From Manihot esculenta (Eukaryota; Streptophyta; Magnoliopsida; Malpighiales; Euphorbiaceae), in NCBI RefSeq assembly GCF_001659605.2, contig NC_035167.2:5064513-5128512 (forward strand): a DNA stretch of 64,000 nucleotides. The letters run 5' to 3'. This document shows positions 35,765 through 45,836 of the stretch, in pieces. Positions within the stretch are counted from its first letter, which is position 1. Each line of letters begins with the position of its first letter. The notes below the pieces were generated by a model. That model saw only the letters and a program-made list of their open reading frames with translations. It searched no databases and was not told the DNA's origin. The position numbers were made by a program, and so were the translations under genes.

Positions 35765-36138
35765 TTATAGATCCATCGATGTAAGAGATGTTGCGTATGC
35801 ACACATTCAAGCTTTGGAGATTCCTTCAGCTAGTGGCAGATATTGTTTAATTGAAAGAGATGTCCACTTCTTTGAGGTTCTGAAGATTGTGCAGCAAGAT
35901 TATCCTACATTGCACCTTCCAAAATATAATGGTTTTTTTTATATTTTTGCAAACTAATGTTGGACCAGTTATATGAATGGCTAAGATCTATAATTATTTG
36001 GATAACTAAGAAATAGTTGTTTTGAATGATTAATTTGATCATGGAATATCATCTGGGTTGTAGATGTGGCTCTGGATTGAATTACTTAATAAAGTATGGG
36101 GTATCAAAGGAAAAAGCGAAAACTTTGGGGATTGATTT

Positions 36139-36444
36139 TGTTAAAGTTGGACTAGTCTTAACTCACCTCAAAAGCTAAGCTAGTTCAAGGGGAGGAGTGT
36201 CTATGACTCATATAAGGGGCACATTACCTTTTTTTTCACGTGGGATTCAACACACTCCCTTGCGTCCAGAATTTTTACTGGTGTGTGACATATTAATGGG
36301 AAACCCAATATCGGATGGGAGATTCCTATACCATGTTAAATTTGGATTAGGTCTAACTCATCTCAAAAGCTAACTCAAGGAGGAAAGTGCCTATGACTCA
36401 TATAAGGGGTACGTTATTCTTTTCCACAACTGATGTGGAAGTCA
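36139..36444 (-). mobile_element. TRIM element in exon 6 of the CCR-like gene, one end lost
   Basis: Two LTRs: 36139-36252 (TGTTAAAGTTGG to GGGATTCAACA) and 36334 to about 36444 (TGTTAAATTTGG onward, 3' end missing). A degraded primer-site complement (ATTCCTATACCA) precedes the second LTR. It is the same family as 13101-13395. It follows ATTGATTT of exon 6, whose other copies continue ATTGACTTCATTCCTTTGG. The rest of the exon plus about 70 bases beyond it are missing on the far side, so a deletion accompanied or followed insertion. Confidence 0.8.
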
Positions 36445-39304
36445 TTGGCTTTAGCTACCTGGTGCAAGATATTATTGCCCTTCAGGATTGTCTCTATTTG
36501 AAAAAAGTGGACCAATACAATTTATAAAATATATAACAATTTGTATACAACTGTATATAAACATATTACATGTGTCACTTGTTTCACTGGTAGATGAAGT
36601 TGATTTCGGGTTTGATTTCCGAGGATATTACTTTTTTTGTTTTTTTAGCTGATTTCATGTTTCGTTCCAAAGAATAAGACAAGAAAAAGAAAATGTGTAA
36701 TCCACCAATTCAGATTTAATTCAGTCTTTTCAAAGTATATTTAGATTTCACAGCCAATTCATTTAATGCTGTATCTGATTTCTGGTTCTTGTGATATGCT
36801 CTTACAAAATTCATCTAAAATTCAGTGCTCTTACACATTCTGGAAATACAATTTATACAAAAATTGATGATGACCGCTGAGTTTTTTCGCCCCGGTCTAA
36901 GATCAGGCCCATTCAGACAGCCCATAATGTAAAGGCTTCTAAGTCTCCTCCAAAAACCAGATCCAGCCCACTCAGCTCAAAAACCGGGCTCCAGTCAGTT
37001 TCTTCAAACGGGCCGGCTCAGCTCTTCTGGCCCAATGAACAGATTCCCTCTGGGCCTAGTTTTAACTTTATCTTCCGGCCCAGCTCGGAACCAGGAAGGA
37101 CCATTCGCCTTGTGGGACCAAACCAGAAAGGAATTCAGCCCATTCGCCTTGTGGGACCATCCGCATGCGCGCCCGGGGAGAATAAGAGGTCGTTACGCAT
37201 AGGGCAGCGATCTGATTTCCTTGTACGTCCATATCAACGTGACAGGGACAGGTGTCCCAATGACATGCATTCTGTTACACGTCACTAGCGGACAAAAGAA
37301 AACATATAAAAGGAGAAATATTCTACTCTAGAGATAAGCTTTTTCCAGTTTTATAGAAAACTTGTAAAACTCTATTTTCGATCTCAGATCATCAACTGAT
37401 TTCTCAGAAAAAAAAAAGGAAAATAATGTTATTTGCATTGAATGAACAAATGATTAGCATAGTAGCAAAACTACTTAAAATAAGAGAAATTAGAAACCAA
37501 AAAGCAGCACAGCATGAGTCTGGGCATTGCATGTTGGATGATCGAAACAGAGGTCTTGATTGAGAATCTAGATCCTGAAATACGCAGGCCTGCAAAAAGT
37601 CATTCGAAGAAGTGTGCAAAACTCCCATCATTCAGCTTTCATTTCTGCTTCCCGCTCGGCAGGATCATTCTGTACTGAGTTGTTTTTTGAACTGTGACAG
37701 ATAGGAAACTTATCCCGGTGAGTTTTTATTCCGGGATGTCAAGGGCACAATGCGTAGCTTAGTGAATCTCCATCATCTTTGCTGCAGGTGTAAGTTATGA
37801 AGATAATTGCTAGATGGAGGATTGTCACACTAGTGATTTAGCATCTGTTTCAAGCCAGAATCATCATTAAATCACAGATTTGCTTTACAAGCAATAACTA
37901 GGGGGATTTCATATTACAAGTAGAGTCTTTATTACTTACTGAATCGCTTATTTTTGAAGACAGAAGAAGAGGAGAGCTCACGTTTTGTTTTTACTGCACA
38001 AATACTGCATATGGAATCTGAGTGAGAAGTTACTCTCTAAAAATTTCAACAGTGTATTTGAGAGGTTCCTTTGAGCGAATCTTCTGGCAGCAGACTCAAA
38101 GTAGTCATCCAATAAGTAGAAATTCTTCTATGGAAGGCCACACACATTAATAGCAGTTCTTTCAAGGCGAATTATGCCAAGCCAATCCAGGAATTGCTGC
38201 CATGGCATGTAGTTGTGGTCTCTTAATGCGTTCGAGTAACTGCTGCACAAGGAATCAAATTAATCTTTAAATCCGTGAAATTAAAAGGGATGCAGAATTA
38301 CAAAACTAATAATAATAACAATAATAATAAGATGGATAGAAGCATGACCTGCCAATGCATGATTTCGGCAAGCCTTTGCATTGGTTCACCACTTCCCAAT
38401 GCATTAAGAATTTCAACAGCATCCCAGAATTTCAATAGCATTGATGAGCCTTGATGGAGAAATGAGAGTCCAGTTAAAATTATTCAAAATGCATATTCAC
38501 TCGCCAAGAACATATGCACCCAGAAATCTCCTTAAATAAATAAGGTTTTAACAAGGTGAATGCTTTGCTTTTTTCTTTTTTTTGGGAAGAACTTCAAAGT
38601 AAACAAAGGTAAGACTATTGGGTTTCGATGTTTACCTTGTGTGGGAGAAATATAATGTTTACCCAGAAATCACATTTTGTTTTCAGAATAAATGGTTTTT
38701 TCCACCTCTGCATTTGACATTGAAAAAACTTGAATAAATACCAAATAATTAAGAAATGCTGCTGATTTAATTTACAAAGGAATGGTGCCTGTGAAGAGAA
38801 ATTGACATATGACAATCACCTTCAGCACAATCAATTCTCATCCTAAGTTAGAAGACTAATCAAACTAATTGCAGCAATAACATCTTTTCCACGACGTCTA
38901 CTAACTTCTGCACATAGAGTCAAAATTAATCCGTTATATCCATGAAAAGAATGAAGGCAGAATTACATTAAAAAATGAATAAAAAATGATGGTTAAAAGA
39001 ATGACCTGCCAATGCATTTAAAATTTCTTTGAATTTGTTTCCCACATCCCAATTTAATAGAATTTCAGGTGAGTAAAAAACAAATAAATGATTCCTCTAG
39101 CTTGATGAGCCTGTACATGTGGGAAAAAAGAGTTAAAATATTATCATAAAGCAAATAAATTCTCAATTATACAAAAAATAAAAGAAAAAAAAGGTACTCT
39201 GTATATTGATCTTGATTGTAAAGAAATAATGACAAAAGGATACTTACGAACTCAAAGGTAATACACTGCTCATTTTGGAAGAAACACATCCAACACTTCA
39301 AAAC
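36445..39304. other. Cassette spacer between CCR 3' end and NLR1
   Basis: About 2.3 kb (without the solo LTR at 36865-37394) that recurs nearly unchanged at 43440-45807, 49852-52270 and 58548-60945. On the minus strand it lies downstream of the NLR stop. It holds splice-like signals there (acceptor TACAG at 39111-39115, donor GTAAGTATCC at 39247-39238), so parts may be spliced 3' UTR. Short open frames on both strands (for example 37424-37561 +, 37404-37631 -) are kept in all copies, but so is everything else, so coding use is not shown. An AAT/AAC microsatellite lies at 38304-38330. Confidence 0.5.
36865..37394 (+). mobile_element. Solo LTR-like insertion in the spacer of cassette 1
   Basis: 530 bp, begins TGATGATGACCGC and ends AGATCATCA; the ends form an 8-bp inverted repeat TGATGATG/(C)ATCATCA-like and have TG..CA form. 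TATA box TATAAA at 37305-37310 gives the plus orientation. The equivalent spacer positions in cassettes 2-4 read straight through (TATACAAAAACTGATTTCTC), so the insertion is unique to cassette 1. I could not find a clean target duplication. Confidence 0.7.
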
Positions 39305-39333
39305 TTATCCTTCATTGATCTGTGTAAATAGAA

Positions 39334-42300
39334 TCATAGAGTGAAGATTTTCTCATGTAAGTTTAATTTGCAAATTGGAGAGAAAAAGGACCAACTTACC
39401 GAAGCTTCATCATCCAGTAGATAGCGGCCCTCTCTTTGAATTCTTTGGTCATCAACCTCAATATTTGGGATGTGAGAAATGCAAGCCCAATCCGCACCCT
39501 TTCTATTTCCACATCTTTCCTTCAATTGGGGACAGTCATTGATATTCAATTCTCGTAACGAGGTGAGGGAACGCATCTCTTGAGGCAGACACTTTATTGC
39601 CGGACAAATCTCAATGGTTAGTCTTTGAAGACAAGTGAGATTCCGCAGTCCATCTGGAGGTAGAGATTCGAGCTCTTTAATGTCCCTAATCCGAAGGATC
39701 TTCAATTTAGAGAGAGGAGGAACGATTGAGGAAGAAGAAGAGATTGATGGTGTGAATATTTGGTGCACAAGTTGTGGGCTTGCGTACCGCAAAGATAGTG
39801 AATGATCGAGAGATGGAAACTGAGGGATGGAGGTCAAATTAGGGCAGTCCTCACAAACGAAATATGAAAGACAAGGAAATTGGAGTAGCTCAAGAGCTGT
39901 CGAATCATCCTCCTTCTTCTTCTGCCATCCTTTAAGCTTAGGACAACGATATAGCTCGAGAGTCTTTAGGGATGGAAAGAATGATGTTGGTTGTTCCTCA
40001 ATCTCCATGTATTCTAAATCATCTACTCCCCAAATCTCTAGATATTGAAGAGAAGGGATTTGATCCATTGGTGGGAGATGCTGATATCTCTTGCAATTCC
40101 ATATACAGAGATAGACAAGATTCGTGAGGGAAGAGAACCAACTTGGGAACCTCCTGCCTCCATAGTTAAGCACGCGTAACTCTTTAAGATTGGGATGTGG
40201 TTGGAGATTTTGGAATGCCATTTCATCTCTATCAACATTTGAATCTTCCCAACTCTCCTCCCAACTTAATTTCAATGATTGAATGAGTGGCTTCTCTTTC
40301 AAATTAACATTTACAATCTCATTATCCACACATCCCAGATTTCTAATTGCAAGACGTCCCCTCAAATTGCTAAGCTTATTCAATTCATTTATTTTTCCAA
40401 CATCCTTTGAGGAAATATGCCCTTTTGCCACTACGAACAGTGACAACGTCTGAAGTGAAGTCAACTGCCCAAGCCCACGTGGCATATGAGTCAAAGAGTA
40501 ACAACCTTCACAATATAAATGCCTAAGATTCACAAGCTTTTTAATATCTTTAGGCAATTCTTTGAGCTGGACACAATAAGAGACATCGAATACTTGTAAA
40601 TTCAGCAAATCCGTAATAGAATGTGAAAGTGCTTTAAGTCCCTTGTTATCGGAAACATCAAGATATCTTATATATTTTAGCATTTTTATAGAATTATCCA
40701 CCGTTTTATATGAATGCATTGTAAATACACGTAAAAATTTTAAATTTTTATAAATAAATAACTGATCGTAATCATATTTCTCAAGAAAAAGAAGCGATCG
40801 TAGTCTTTTTGTGTTATTAAGAATTTCTTTTGATGCAACATCCAAATTCAATGCTAAATGATGGATTTTATCATCAATATTTGATGCATCAGAATTTACT
40901 AGCTGAATTCTCTTCCCACCCACTGTGGTTGCGAGATCGTGCATTAAATCATGCATTTTACAGCTTTCTACATTTCCACATCTATCTCTTTTCACCTCTT
41001 GAAAAAATGACCTCCACCACAGTTTCATAAAATATTCAAGCCCAATATCTTCAAGACAATCACTCCAACTTGGTGACTCAATAAACCCTTGTGCAATCCA
41101 AAGATGGATTAATCTTTTCACATCAATCACATAATCTTTTGGATATATTGCGCAATATGCAAAACAATGCTTCAAATGTGATGGGAGATGATCATAACTT
41201 AGCTTCAGTGTTGGCATAATATCATTACCATCTTGACTTATTCTTGAGAGTTCTTTTGTTAAAAAGGGCAGCCACTCAGTTTCTGGATTTTTCGCATACA
41301 AGAGACTTGCGATAGTTTTTATTGCAAGAGGAACTCCATGACATTTCTTCAAAATCTCCTTTCCCATCTCTCTTACATTTGCATGTTTTGGCTCCTGCCC
41401 CTCAAGTGCTACATGCAAAAACAAAGACCAAGACTCATCCGGAGACAACCCTTCCAAAACATGTGGTGCTATTGTGCCAGATATATCTGCCACCATTTTA
41501 GAGCGAGTGGTTATTAATATCTTACTTCCACTAGAGCCACCCACTAATAATCTCTTTAAATTCTGCCATTTTTCTCTATTCTCATTCCACACATCATCTA
41601 GAACAAGCAGATATTTCTTCCCACTAAAAATTTTTTCCAGTCTAGACTTCAATGCTTCTAACCCAAGATCTTCCGATCTATTCCCTGTTGCAGACTCTAG
41701 AATCTTTCCAACAGTCATTTTCACATCAAAAGGTTCTGAAACACACACCCATATTCTTGGCTCAAATGAATTCTTAATCAATTCATCATTCAATATGATT
41801 TGAGCAAGAGTGGTCTTCCCTAATCCTCCAATTCCAACAATTGAGAGGACTGAAACACACTCTTCACCATTGGAAGACAATACAAGTTGTGTAATTGCCT
41901 TTTTGTCACCCTCTCTCCCAATAACCACTTCAGGTAAAGAGGACGTAGTTTGATCCCTCCATACAATACTCTCCTGATCAGTACGAACCTCTAAATTAAA
42001 TTTTCTGTCAGCTTCAATATCAGCTAGCCTCTCCCTAATCGCCTTAACTTTATGACCCATTTTAAAACCATAAACAAGTTTATTTGAAGACGAAAAGAAG
42101 AGACTTACCTCCTTTGTCATTCTATTTCCAGTCATCACTCGGCGCCTTAGGGCTTCTGTGGCGAAGTCATCTACCAAGTCATCAGCATCATAAACCACTT
42201 CTTCTAGCCTCTCAAGCCAGCCTTTCACTTGACGGTTAAGTTTCTGCTGCTCCTCAGCATCCAGAAGAACGTTGCGAATACTAGAAACTGTGGCCTCAAG

Positions 42301-42411
42301 TTTCTTAAGCTCACCTTTGACGCCCCACCACAATCCGATCTCATGAAGGGCTCGAGAACCCAGCTTGGTAATGATATCTATGACAACGTTAGAGAGAACT
42401 CCGTCGGCCAT
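39334..42411 (-). CDS. CC-NBS-LRR disease-resistance protein (RGA-type), NLR1
   Basis: Intracellular immune receptor of about 1025 aa from the conserved start MADGVLSNVV at 42411; the frame is open to 42519, but those upstream codons differ or shift in other copies. Residues 1-130 are an Rx-type coiled coil (DADDLVDDF at 75-83). NB-ARC: P-loop GIGGLGKT (193-200), RNBS-A RIWVCVSEPFDV (219-230), kinase-2 YLLVLDDVW (267-275), RNBS-B GSKILITTRS (295-304), GLPL as CHGVPLAI (357-364), RNBS-D HCFAYCAIYPKDY (415-427), MHD (486-488). Residues 540-1000 are leucine-rich repeats. All nucleotide-binding motifs are intact and the Trp after kinase-2 marks the CNL class. A canonical donor (39399-39394) and acceptor at 39320 would replace the last 21 residues with INEG and a stop at 39305-39307, giving 1008 aa. 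A TATA-rich stretch lies at about 42604-42613. Confidence 0.93.
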   Translation of the reverse strand: MADGVLSNVVIDIITKLGSRALHEIGLWWGVKGELKKLEATVSSIRNVLLDAEEQQKLNRQVKGWLERLEEVVYDADDLVDDFATEALRRRVMTGNRMTKEVSLFFSSSNKLVYGFKMGHKVKAIRERLADIEADRKFNLEVRTDQESIVWRDQTTSSLPEVVIGREGDKKAITQLVLSSNGEECVSVLSIVGIGGLGKTTLAQIILNDELIKNSFEPRIWVCVSEPFDVKMTVGKILESATGNRSEDLGLEALKSRLEKIFSGKKYLLVLDDVWNENREKWQNLKRLLVGGSSGSKILITTRSKMVADISGTIAPHVLEGLSPDESWSLFLHVALEGQEPKHANVREMGKEILKKCHGVPLAIKTIASLLYAKNPETEWLPFLTKELSRISQDGNDIMPTLKLSYDHLPSHLKHCFAYCAIYPKDYVIDVKRLIHLWIAQGFIESPSWSDCLEDIGLEYFMKLWWRSFFQEVKRDRCGNVESCKMHDLMHDLATTVGGKRIQLVNSDASNIDDKIHHLALNLDVASKEILNNTKRLRSLLFLEKYDYDQLFIYKNLKFLRVFTMHSYKTVDNSIKMLKYIRYLDVSDNKGLKALSHSITDLLNLQVFDVSYCVQLKELPKDIKKLVNLRHLYCEGCYSLTHMPRGLGQLTSLQTLSLFVVAKGHISSKDVGKINELNKLSNLRGRLAIRNLGCVDNEIVNVNLKEKPLIQSLKLSWEESWEDSNVDRDEMAFQNLQPHPNLKELRVLNYGGRRFPSWFSSLTNLVYLCIWNCKRYQHLPPMDQIPSLQYLEIWGVDDLEYMEIEEQPTSFFPSLKTLELYRCPKLKGWQKKKEDDSTALELLQFPCLSYFVCEDCPNLTSIPQFPSLDHSLSLRYASPQLVHQIFTPSISSSSSIVPPLSKLKILRIRDIKELESLPPDGLRNLTCLQRLTIEICPAIKCLPQEMRSLTSLRELNINDCPQLKERCGNRKGADWACISHIPNIEVDDQRIQREGRYLLDDEASVSWSFFSPICKLNLHEKIFTL

Positions 42412-43009
42412 TTTGGGTGTTTTGGTTTGATTGTAAAAGGATGAAATGTTGCTGTGAAGAAGAAGATGGTGACAACAAATGACTAATTTAAAGAAAAAAA
42501 AAAGTGAAGGAAAAAGCATTCTTCTAAATAATTATCTTCAGTCGGTCAGCTTTGGTGGGCGGTGGTTTGCTTTAATTTAAAAAGTAAAATATATTAATAA
42601 ATTTATATATAGAATGAAAGTAAGTTATGTTTTTTTTAAAATAATTTTATTTTTTTATTTAAAAAATATTTTTTATTAAATAAATTTTGAGTGATTCAAA
42701 TCGTTAAAAAATATAAAATATATTTTTAATGTTAATGAATTTTGGTTATTGAAATGAAAGTATTTTTATATATTTGTATGATGATATAAAATTATATCAG
42801 GTGTAACATGTATAATAGATTTATTATGAGTTTTAAAGATTTTAAATGGATCTGAATTTCAATACTGTAGCGATTTGATTTTTGAATCGTTATAGAAATA
42901 ACCGGTTGATTTTATGAATTCTAGTACTGTAGCGATTCGATTTTTAAATCGTCATAGGAACAATAATCATTATAGGAACAATAGGTTGATTTTATTTTTT
43001 GGGTAACAG

Positions 43010-43438
43010 AATCTCAAGAGTATCCTATTGCATATTATAGATCCATCGATGTTAGAGATGTTGTGTATGCACACATTCAAGATTTGGAGATTCCTTCTCT
43101 TCTGAGGTTCTAAAGATTGTGTCAGCAACATTATCCTACATTGCACCTTTCAAAAAAGTATGATTTTTTTTATATTTTTGCATGCTCATTTTGAACCAGC
43201 TATATAAATGCTAAGATCTATAATTATTCGGATAATTGAGAAATAGTTGTTTTGAATGATTAATTTGATCATGGAATATAATCTGAGTTGCAGATGTGGC
43301 TCTAGATTGAATTACTTAACAAAGTATGAGGTATCAAAGGAAAAAGCGAAAACTTTGGGCATTGACTTCATTCCTTTGGAGGTTAGTTTGAAGGACACTA
43401 TTGAAAGCTTGAAGCAGAAGGGCTTCCTCAGCATTTGA
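43010..43438 (+). pseudogene. CCR-like exons 5-6 remnant, cassette 2
   Basis: Exon 5 remnant (about 43013-43165) reads [20 protein letters not shown], then loses about 45 bases that encode [13 protein letters not shown] in the other copies. Exon 6 (43294-43438) is intact: CGSRLNYLTKYEVSKEKAKT, then [18 protein letters not shown] and KGFLSI with stop at 43436. There is no exon 1-4, so no enzyme. This copy shows how the truncated exon 6 of the locus at 31317 once ended. Confidence 0.85.
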
Positions 43439-45836
43439 TTTTGGCTGTTGGATAAAAAGCAATGCAAATATTACATTGGCCTTAGCTTCCTATTGGTGCA
43501 AGATCTTATTGCCCTTCAAGATTGTCTTTATTTGAAAAAAGTGGACCAATACAATTTATAAAATATATAACAATTTGTATATAACTGTGTATAAACATAT
43601 TACATGTGTCACTTGTTTTAGTGATAGATGAAGTTCGTTTCAGGTCTGATTTATGAGGAAATTACTTTTTTTTTTTTTTTTATCTGATTTCAGGTCACAT
43701 TCCAAAGAATAAGACACAAGAAAAAGAAAATGTATAATCCACCAATTCTGATTTAGTTCGGTCTTTTCAAAGTATATTCAGATTTCATAGCCAATTCATT
43801 TAATGCCGTATCTGATTTCTGGTTCTTGTGATATGCTCTTACAAAATTCATCTAAAATTCAGTGCTCTTACACATTCTGGAAACACAATTTATACAAAAA
43901 CTGATTTCTCAGGAAAAAAAAGGAAAATAATGTTATTTGCATTGAATGAACAAATGATTAGCATAGTAGCAAAACTACTTAAAATAAGAGAAATTAGAAA
44001 CCAAAAAGCAGCACAGCATGAGTCTGGGCATTGCATGTTGGATGATCGAAACAGAGGTCTTGAGTGCGAATCTAGATCCTGAAATACGCAGGCCTGCAAA
44101 AAGTCATTCGAAGAAGTGTGCAAAACTCCCATCATTCAGCTTTCTTTCTGCTTCCCGCTCAGCAGGATTACTATGTACTGAGACAGATAGGAAACTTATC
44201 CCGGTGAGTTTTTATTCCGGGATGTCAAGGGCACAATGCGCAGCTTAGTGAATCTCCATCATCTTTGCCACAGGTGTAAGTTATGAAGATAGTTGCTAGA
44301 TGGAGGATTTTCACACTAGTGATTAAGCATCTGTTTCAAGCCAGAATCATCATTAAATCACAGATTTGCTTTACAAGCAATAACTAGAGGGATTTCATAT
44401 TACAAGTAGAGTCTTTATAACCTACTGAATCGCTTATTTGCGAAGACAGAAGAAAAGGAGAGCTCACGTTTTGTTTTTACTGCACAAATACTGCATATGG
44501 AATCTGAGTGAGAAGTTACTCCCTAAAAATTTCAAAAGTGTTTTTGAGAGGTACCTTTGCGCGAATCTTCTGGCAACAGACCCAAAGAAGTCATCCAATA
44601 AGTAGAAATTCTTCTATGGAAGGCCACACACATTAATAGCAGTTCTTTCAAGGCGAATTATGCCAAGCCAATCAAGGAATTGCTGCCATGGCATGTAGTT
44701 GTGGTTTCTTAATGTGTTCGAGTAACTTCTGCACAAGGAATCAAATTAATCTTTAAATCCGTGAAATTAAAAGGGATGCAGAATTACAAAACTAATAATA
44801 AGAACAATAATAATAAGATGGATAGAAGCATGACCTGCCAATGCATGATTTCGGCAAGCCTTTGCTTTGGTTCACCACTTCCCAATGTAGTAAGAATTTC
44901 AACAGCATCCCAGAATTTCAATAGCATCCCAATGATAACTCATACTTGATGAGCCTTGATGGAGAAATGAAAGTCCAGTTAAAATTATTCAAAATGCATA
45001 TCCACTCGCCAAGAACATATGCACCCAGAAATCTCCTTAAATAAATAAGGTTTTAACAAGGTGAATGCTTTGCTTTTTCTTTTTTTGGGAAGAACTTCAA
45101 AGTAAACAAAGGTAAGACTGTTGGGTTTTGATGTTTACCTTGTGTGGGAGAAATATGATGTTTACCCAGAAATCACATTTTTGTTTTCAGAATAAATGGT
45201 TTTTTCCACCTCTGCATTTGACATTGAAAAAACTTGAATAAATACCAAATAATTAAGAAATGCTGCTGATTTAATTTACAAAGGAATGGTGCATGTGAAG
45301 AGAAATTGACATATGACAATCACATTCAGCACAATCAATTCTCATCCTAATTTAGAAGACTAATCAAACTAACTGCAGCAATAACATCTTTTCCACGAAG
45401 TCTACTAACTTCTGCACATAGAGTCAAAATTAATCCGTTATATCCATGAAAAGAATGAAGGCAGAATTACATTAAAAAATGAATAAAAATGATGGTTAAA
45501 AGAATGACCTGCCAATGCATTTAAAATCTCTTTGAATTTGTTTCCCACATCCCAATTTATTAGAATTTCAGGTGAGTAAAAAAAGAAAAAAATGATTCCT
45601 CTAGCTTGATGAGCCTGTATATGTGGGAAAAAAGTGTTAAAATATTATCATAAAGCAAACAAATTCTCAATTACACAAAAAATAAAAGAAAGAAAAGGTA
45701 CGCTGTATATTGATCTTGATTGTAAAGAAATAATGACAAAAGGATACTTACAACTCAAAGGTAATACACTGCTCATTTTGGAAGAAACACATCCAACACT
45801 TCAAAACTTATCCTTCATTGATCTGTGTAAATAGAA

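Larger units (their letters stand above)
31317..36138 (+). pseudogene. Cinnamoyl-CoA reductase-like (SDR108E) gene, broken
   Basis: NADPH-dependent reductase of the CCR/DFR-like family. Exons: 31317-31434 ([18 protein letters not shown], dinucleotide-binding motif), 31961-32133 ([20 protein letters not shown]), 32372-32565, 33005-33167 (LWYQLGKTLAEQAAWEFA, with catalytic YxxxK), 35265-35297 plus 35770 to about 35925, and 36064-36138 (YGVSKEKAKTLGID). Defects: exon 3 (194 nt) has an extra T near 32435 and a second frame slip near 32510; exon 4 has an in-frame TAG at 33116-33118 where the family has Gln; intron 4 holds a 2-kb solo LTR; exon 5 is split by a 467-bp solo LTR; exon 6 is cut by a TRIM. 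Exons 5-6 of this locus recur in the cassettes to the right. It cannot make a full enzyme. Confidence 0.9.
35050..42740. repeat. Cassette 1 of the CCR-3'/NLR tandem duplication
   Basis: From TTTTGGTTATTGAAA inside the solo LTR (35050), through CCR exons 5-6, spacer and NLR1, to the NLR upstream region. Cassette 2 starts with the same LTR sequence at about 42740. About 7.7 kb here; about 6.4 kb after removing the three insertions found only in this copy. Confidence 0.85.

Noticed and set aside
36855..37405. A target duplication for the 36865-37394 insertion
   Set aside because: Flanks AAAAT and ACTGA do not match and the empty site in other cassettes does not allow a clean 5-bp repeat.
42412..42519. 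Upstream extension of the NLR1 frame (MLFPSLFFFF...)
   Set aside because: The extension is out of frame in cassette 3 and altered in cassette 2, while MADG is kept in all four; it is taken as leader.
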